A model generated the notes under the pieces. The model saw only the letters and a program-made list of their open reading frames with translations, was not told the DNA's origin and searched no databases. 64,000 bases of DNA from Branchiostoma floridae (lineage: Eukaryota > Chordata > Leptocardii > Amphioxiformes > Branchiostomatidae), in assembly GCF_000003815.2 (NCBI RefSeq), contig NC_049992.1:8430920-8494919 (forward strand), given 5' to 3'. Of this stretch, positions 58,204 through 64,000 are shown one piece after another (position 1 is the first letter of the stretch; each line of letters starts with the position of its first letter). The position numbers and the translations under genes were made by a program.

Positions 58204-58793
58204 TAATTCCTGTTGGAGAGGGTAAAGAAAACAACTTAGCGGAGAACTTGGCCCAACGAGCCATTTCCGCGTAATTAGTTTTATAGTAGTATCCTGGCAA
58301 TATTAGCCATTTACGAGACGGCGAGGTACAGGCGCATTTCTTGTCAGACAACTTTTGTCCAAAGTATCGCCAGCAACTGAGGACACTTTATGAGTTATGT
58401 TTTGGTTTACGGAAAAAATATTTAGGAGGCTATTTACGCTGCATTGCCATTAATTGGCGCAAGGTCAAGGACGTATATAACGTCCTTGATTGACCGATGT
58501 CTGCTTTCACTTTGTGTTCTCGGTACGAAACTTTCACGGTCTGAGAAAATTTAAGTTGATCTCGAAACTAGATGTTCACGGTGCCGGTGGTGGCAGGTGC
58601 ACGTAAAAAAGTCGGCGACTTTTTTGTCTGTACTGATAAGTTCACATTACAGTCGTCACCGTGAAAACTGTGAACATAAAAGTACACTGAAAATATCACA
58701 GTATCTATGACATTGAATGAATGGTGCCAGATCGTCTCATGTTGCAGACATTTAGAGAATGGTATACACATGTCACTGTTTGGTGTTATGTGA

Positions 58794-58866
58794 GCCCCAG
58801 TGGCCTAATGGATAAGGCGTCAACCTCCTAAGTTGAAGATTGCGGGTTCGAGTCCCGTCTGGGGTA
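58794..58866 (+). tRNA. tRNA-Arg (anticodon CCT)
   Basis: A 73-nt cloverleaf. The acceptor stem GCCCCAG/CTGGGGT has the G1:U72 pair typical of animal tRNA-Arg(CCT), with discriminator A. The anticodon stem is TCAAC/GTTGA with loop CTCCTAA (CCT at 58827-58829). The T arm is GCGGG-TTCGAGT-CCCGT. Box A is TGGCCTAATGG (58801) and box B is GGTTCGAGTCC (58845-58855). A TTTT run at 58873-58876 is the terminator. No intron and no encoded CCA. It reads AGG codons. Confidence 0.97.
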
Positions 58867-58872
58867 CATGTA

Positions 58873-58876
58873 TTTT
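58873..58876 (+). terminator. RNA polymerase III terminator of the tRNA gene
   Basis: TTTT, seven bases after the tRNA 3' end. Confidence 0.8.
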
Positions 58877-58879
58877 GAT

Positions 58880-59626
58880 AGCATTTTGTGTCTCAAGGAC
58901 GAGGGTCCAATACTTGACTTAAGCAGATATCTCCGTGCACTGCGCTGGGCCTGTTTGCACCAAAGTTTGCCATCCATTCGGAGACACGTTCCATCTCGCA
59001 AAAGGTCGTCGGCTTTCCGAAAGCTAAAGGTTGTCGCCATGTCAATGACGGGTCGCTACAACACTCAACAGGCGTCAGTTTGTCACTCGAAAAGGCAACA
59101 ATTCAGAAAATTAATAGGCGCAATTTATTTACATCGTATTTTATGATATCTTACCTATCTATATTTGTCACATCATTTATAGATTGACATGGCTACACTC
59201 AATAACGTAGCTAAGCAGATACATGCTCACAGGCACGTTGTATTCAGGAAGACATCATTATCGAAGGGGCAAAGATTAAAGTACATGTGACATTATGCGT
59301 ATACATGGCATGCAAATACTAAAGACAAGAGGCACTTAATGAGACTAGTTGTCAGACAATATAATGCAGTTAACTTTAATAAGTCGCTGAAGGAAAAAGC
59401 TGAATGTGTTGCAAAGCTGATAGTAAGGCGCCGAAACGCCCCCCAAAAACTTTGAGCTTGTCGCTTAGGTTTACAAAGAAAACAGCACAGTTTAAACCAG
59501 ATAATTCTATTCTAAATGCCACTTGTACATCTACTTTGTGAAACAACTTGGTCCTGTGCAAACGATCGGTATATTAATTTTCTATGCTCGGGGTTTCCTC
59601 CGATGTTCAAAACCAAATACTGGACA
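58880..59626. other. Intergenic, nothing recognised
   Basis: Only short frames and no repeat family shared with the window. A minus-strand AATAAA at 59125-59120 could end transcripts reading out of 59627-59793. Confidence 0.4.
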
Positions 59627-59793
59627 TTACTGCTCATACACCTGTGCCACTGGCCTCAGCCCTTGGTAGACATGTTCACTTTCTTCCTGCGGGCGTACGT
59701 CCATCGCGTATATCGGCATGTCGTACCCTGACGCCTGACGATGAGTGGCCGCATTCATGTCTACCACATCTTCCCGTTCCTCCGACCCTTCTG
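59627..59793 (-). CDS. Putative cytoplasmic-tail exon, tyrosine-rich
   Basis: On the minus strand a clean acceptor (ATATTTCAG, ending 59794) opens a 54-residue frame ending in TAA: EGSEEREDVVDMNAATHRQA, then SGYDMPIYAMDVRPQEESEH and VYQGLRPVAQVYEQ. The acidic, Tyr-spaced composition looks like a signalling tail of a membrane receptor. It lies 310 bp past the stop of the receptor-like gene at 60103. Joining it needs a 1-nt phase; the only fitting donor I see is the weak ATCC|GTTGGG in the tail-coding part of exon 60640-60103. It could be an alternative last exon of that gene or the end of another. Confidence 0.45.
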
Positions 59794-60102
59794 CTGAAAT
59801 ATGAATTATACTTCGTAAGAACAAACGATATTTTTCATCCGCCCAAAATCATTGTAATCCGCGTAACTGGTCAATGCTGTACATGTGTATCAGCTTTAAA
59901 ATCTATCAACTATCCCGTCATTTCAAATACGAAATACATGTAATGTGATGTAGTAAATTAATGTAGAAGTAATCTAATAGTTGCCTGTGCCCATATTGAT
60001 CAACCAACCGACCCCTGTTTTATCCAATAAACAACCATATCTCCTTGGTCCCTTGAGTGGCTGTTAAATACAATTTTGGTTGTATATCCAATCAAAATAC
60101 AA

Positions 60103-63100
60103 TTATTTCATTTGTGAATATATCAAGTCCCAACGGATATACGAATTGAAAAACGAAGACTGCCTTGACTCGCCTCTTTCCCTCCGCCTGCGCAGTAGGA
60201 AGACAGTTACCAGAACCCCCAACACAATCACTCCGACAGCACCGGCTGCAATCCCCGCATAGATTCCGACGCCGTGGCCCTCGTTGGATGAAGTAAGCTT
60301 CGCGGCCGACGCGTTGATAAGTGCGGTAGACCAAGTAAGAGTTGTGGCAGGTGAAGTAGGATGAACGGTAGTTTTTCCATCGGAAGAACTAGTTGTTGCA
60401 TCTGACTGAGATGGAGGCTGGAAGTCGAACGTGAAGTGCGCGGTATGAGCGAGCTCCTGACCCGAAAAGTAGACCGGCGGGTTCACGGTGTACCCGGACG
60501 TGCGGTCGTAGTTCCGGACTTTGACGTATCCACCGTTCCTCGACTTCGCAGTAAAGAAAAGGCTGTAAATGTATTCAAAGTAAAACATCACATCATCATC
60601 ACTTAGTCCTGGCAGCGACCACTTCAAATAGTAGGGTTCCCTTGGAAATCAGTCTGCTAGACTTAAGGGACCACCCTATAAGATCAATAAATAAAATAAA
60701 TGAATAAGTTAGCTAAAACATATTTTCAGTTACAAGGAGTTGATAAACAATAAACATGTATATTGTTTGAATCAGGTAGTAAGATACTGTAAATGTATTT
60801 AAGTTCGCGGGGATTTAATTTAGCGGTAGCGGGAAAAACGACTTTTCGTGGTGGTTTTAAGTTCACGGTTACCGTAGCACCATGCACTGTAGTCTCTTAC
60901 TGCCATTGAAAAATGTTCGCGGTGGTTTTAAGTTCTGCGAACTTCTGAAAACTGCGAACATTAAACCACCGTGAAAGTGTCTGCATTTACAGTATATTTC
61001 CATTTGATAATGCTTAGAAATCAATTATTCAGCCACAGAACATGCAATCACCTACCTGTCGCCTTGCTGCGGTGGGACTCTCATGGTGACAGTTGCGGTG
61101 CAGTGTGGGGATGCTTTGGGGTTGTCTCTGCTGATATCACCGCCCACACAGGGAAATGTTCCGCTGCTAATCCTGGTACCACCTAATCAAACCCGAACTT
61201 ACGTCAGATGCAAGCATAGAGTGCGCCGAATCTTCGCAAATAGATTGATGCAGTCATCTCGAATAAAACAGCAGCATCATTGCAGTGAAATTAGGCTCAC
61301 TTGAAGAAATAAATGTTACATATAATCCATCTGGATTTAGATCACGTTTTTTATTGGCGGTTACATATGATAGCCGAATGTCTGAAGTTACCTCTCTCCA
61401 GCCACCAGTCCACCGAGGCAGAGATCACACCTATACCGTGGTCGTGTATGTAGTAATGCTGGGGCCAGTCTGTCACACTGGGGCCTGGGAAACTGGTGTC
61501 CCAAGTAACCTAGACCGAAGTAAATAAAAAAAGTCAAAGTCCTTCCCGCGTCTGATGGCGCATAGGGCGGTGCCTATCTAGTAGCCCTGGGCCACACAAC
61601 TTTGTGCAATGATCACTACAGCAAGGGGCAAGTCTGCTGGTAGTGGTGTGTGTTCAGCTTCCATACAGTTACTCTTTCCCGAATGCTTAATGCTAAGCTT
61701 AAGCAAAGAAAGCAGCATGTACCATTTTTTAAAATGTCTTTGGTATAAATAGGAAGGGGATCGAACTCACGATCTACCTAGCGCAAGGCAAAGACTTGGC
61801 CATTGCACCGGTACTCACAACTTTATTTAATGTGTGCAATAAAAGGTTAATAAAAAAAAACGGTAACGTTAGTGAAGATATACAATGAAATGAACGTACT
61901 ATTTACCACTGCGTATGCAAGGTCAGTCGTCAAACGTCTTACCTCGAGCTGCATCTGCTCCGTATGGTCTGTCCTGTTGTTCAGGCTGGTCCAGACAGTC
62001 GCGGGAGATGACGTGCTCATGCATGATGCTTCAGAAGAGTCCCGTTCCGTCCCATTTACCATCCTTCTCAGCTTACCCAAACAACTACTCATCACAGGAG
62101 CGGAGTTGACTGTGGCAAGATGGAACAAGAGTTCGGAGACCTCATACCTCTATGGAATATTTTAAGTCTTTGTAGATTTATTGTTTCATATTGTCTCCTC
62201 TACTATGCAAGTGTTCTTCATCAGTAATTATGCAAATTAAGTCCTAACTTGAATAATTTGCTTGACATTGCGTACATCTCCGTTTAAACTACCTGCATAC
62301 AGAATATCATGAAAATTCCTTTGTTTAGTTGTCCTTGTAATATTCTTTTTACAAAAAACCCTGCAGTTCCAGAGCAAATTGCTAGAGGTGACTATACCTT
62401 CATATTTCATCAACATCAAAGCTTTATTTGAAACTATATCTTAGGAATGCGTGATTTTGTAAACGTACTGCAACTTTTAAAAGTAAAGCTTGTGAAAAAG
62501 GTGTTACAGTAGTGTTTTATCATCATACGATACCCACTTGCCAGACAGTTGGAGCCACCAAAGCCCGGTGCGCATGTGCAGGACGCCGGTGTATTGTGGG
62601 TACATCTACCCGGGTAGCAGAAGATACTGTCAGGTCGCCATGAGCACAGCTCTGGTAGGGTGGGAAATCCAAATGTTTTCCTTTACTACAAATGGAGCTT
62701 AGCTGTGGCTATCTAATTATCAAAAGATAGCATCAACATAACCCACTTTATTGACATTCTGTGCCAACACCTATAACGAGCCCCGTTATAAACTGTATAA
62801 CTCGCCTTTGGCGTAACACAGCACCTACATTATCCGAAGAGATTGTAAAAGCAATAAGACAACGACATACTAACGTTATGTGGTGTTTCCTACGCATTTA
62901 CAATTAACTTATATTTCATGACATATTATATTTGAAAAAAAAAATTAATTTTGTACTTGTACACAACGTTCCATCACTGGAGAGCTGGTACGCCTTTTGG
63001 ACGGTCCCCCTGTCATACTGACACTTCGTGCACCTCGAGTCACTGGACCCGGTACACTGGTTGTATCTCTCACAGTTGGCGATGCTCTGGCACGCTGCAT

Positions 63101-63860
63101 AAAATAGAGACATGCTGACACGTACAGGGCGTTACCTTATGCCTTTAGGTTTTTAGCTTTGCTTTGCACAATAATCAAATCTCATCGCTTTTATTATCCA
63201 AGCATCTTTGTGATTTGTGTTCATTAGTTTACGCGTGATGCCTTGATGGTTTCTTAGTCTTAATCAACTTTGCACTTAATAAGACGTTATACTCTGGACT
63301 CTGGAAAGGATCCGAATGTCGACAAGTCCACGTGACCACTGACGAGTGAACAGGTTTAGAGTTCAGTTCGTGAAGTATTGAGTTAAGCAAGCAGGCATTT
63401 ACGATTATCTACAAATCAATACCGAGGGCAAATACTGTATGTTTGTCAGCCAACACACATTGTAAACTTTAAATCTATTGTGTAAACATTTGTTGCTTAC
63501 AAATATAAAATTTCCATCATAATGATCATTAAACTTTTCAACAATTAATGTCTATTAGATTAGATGTTTCTTTCTTCTAAATTACATGTTACATGTATGG
63601 AATTCATGTCCTCATAAGCAACAACACATGCGTACATGTTTTTAAACGTTTGTACGTTTGTGAACACTTACCATTGCATGTCACACTTGGATATTTGGGG
63701 TACCGGTAGCCTGCATAGCAAAGATAGCGACTGTCAGATGACGAAGTCAGGTAGTAGCCTGGGTTACCGCTGTTGCATCTTGCGTACCCGTAAGTGTTGT
63801 GATTCGTGCCGCCGCTGAAGTATCCATTGCTCGGGGCTGCTGGTTGGTTACACGATGTGG
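60103..63860 (-). CDS. Unrecognised type I membrane protein, sushi/Cys-rich/EGF ectodomain (5' partial)
   Basis: Seven in-phase exons: 63860-63672, 63094-62957, 62651-62538, 62109-61943, 61509-61392, 61182-61056, 60640-60103; 462 aa, N-terminus beyond the window. In order: a sushi-like module (SCNQPAAPSNGYF..RCNSG..YLCYAGYRYP..VTC); a Cys-rich module (CQSIANCERYNQC..CTKCQ); an EGF-like module (CTHNTPASCTCAPGFGGSNC); then an ectodomain of about 280 residues I do not recognise (VTWDTSFPGPSVTDWPQHYY, GTFPCVGGDISRDNPKASPH, VPPQQGDREPYYLKWSLPGL, FTAKSRNGGYVKVRNYDRTS). After that a Ser/Thr-rich stalk, a TM helix (YAGIAAGAVGVIVLGVLVTVFLL), an RRRRER stop-transfer and a tail of about 25 residues. It is probably a surface receptor or adhesion protein; ligand and pathway are unknown. 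Confidence 0.8.
60786..60993 (-). mobile_element. MITE, TTCGCGGTGG family, copy 3 (full length)
   Basis: The termini CTGTAAATGTATTTAAG and GTCTGCATTTACAG are inverted repeats. TA lies outside each when the element is read from CTGTAAAT to ATTTACAG, as for Tc1/pogo-type target sites. It is the best-preserved member and sits in an intron of the receptor-like gene. Confidence 0.8.
61533..61817 (-). mobile_element. SINE with tRNA-derived head and the body of the 5S SINE
   Basis: On the minus strand the head reads GAGTACCGGTGCAATGGCCA (box A-like) then GTGAGTTCGATCCCC (box B). The link TATACCAAAGACATTTTAAA and body AGTAACTGTATGGAAGCTGA, CCAGCAGACTTGCCCCTT, GTGTGGCCCAGGGCTAC and CCGCCCTATGCGCC follow. 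From the link on, it aligns with the 5S-headed SINE at 13325-13668. It ends in an A-rich tail. Confidence 0.8.
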
Positions 63861-64000
63861 CTGCCGTATGAAACAAATTCGGCAAATACTTCATGACACA
63901 TGAAAAAAAAATAACCTCAAAGAAAACAAAAGTGGAGATGTTTTGTGGAAATAAAGGATGTAATTTACTGTTTTCTACGATGACCTACGTCGTACATTAC
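63861..64000. other. Intron of the receptor-like gene up to window edge
   Basis: Follows the acceptor ACGGCAG on the minus strand. No further exon is visible before the window ends. Confidence 0.6.

Noticed and set aside
58868-59146. Protein-coding frame just after the tRNA
   Set aside because: Short, no homology, no splice signals, and it overlaps the tRNA transcription unit.

Overview
The window is a 64-kb piece of animal nuclear DNA. It shows GT-AG introns, a polymerase III tRNA gene, SINEs, LINE tails and many MITEs. The proteins resemble vertebrate orthologues closely (condensin subunit NCAPD2, the pore-membrane nucleoporin POM121, a CAT-type amino acid transporter), but the compact intron-rich layout and the repeats are not vertebrate. 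The best guess is an invertebrate deuterostome, most likely amphioxus (Branchiostoma). That is inference from gene content and repeat style, not a database match.

Layout: (1) 1-4116, repeat-bearing DNA without a recognisable exon. (2) 4117-10472 (+), nine exons forming the 3' part of a cationic amino acid transporter of the SLC7A/CAT subfamily; the N-terminal exons are not visible. (3) 12174-42327 (-), a complete 33-exon NCAPD2, 1484 aa, with every splice phase consistent; its introns carry most of the transposons and a 100-N assembly gap. (4) 43361-43760, a compact divergent promoter. (5) 43756-53408 (+), a complete 11-exon POM121, 1354 aa. (6) 53409-58793, long AT-rich DNA with a perfect hAT-like MITE and local tandem duplications. 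(7) 58794-58866 (+), tRNA-Arg(CCT). (8) 60103-63860 (-), the 3' seven exons of an unrecognised type I membrane protein (sushi-like module, Cys-rich module, EGF-like module, unknown ectodomain, TM), with a possible alternative tail exon at 59627-59793.

NCAPD2 (condensin I, mitotic chromosome compaction) and POM121 (nuclear pore assembly) are head-to-head. They share about 400 bp holding four CCAAT boxes, a CHR-like hexamer and NRF1- and YY1-like sites, the kind of architecture expected for co-regulated cell-cycle genes. SLC7A and NCAPD2 converge on their 3' ends around 11.2-11.6 kb.

The most notable signals are: several exon-edge tandem duplications that each copy a splice site; SINEs with a common body but different polymerase III heads (5S rRNA versus tRNA); a 4.5-kb TIR element with CpG-rich, possibly spliced interior coding sequence; a pogo-like element nested in another MITE; MITEs with clear target-site duplications (TTA, TAA, TA, 8 bp); and the receptor-like gene with an unfamiliar ectodomain.
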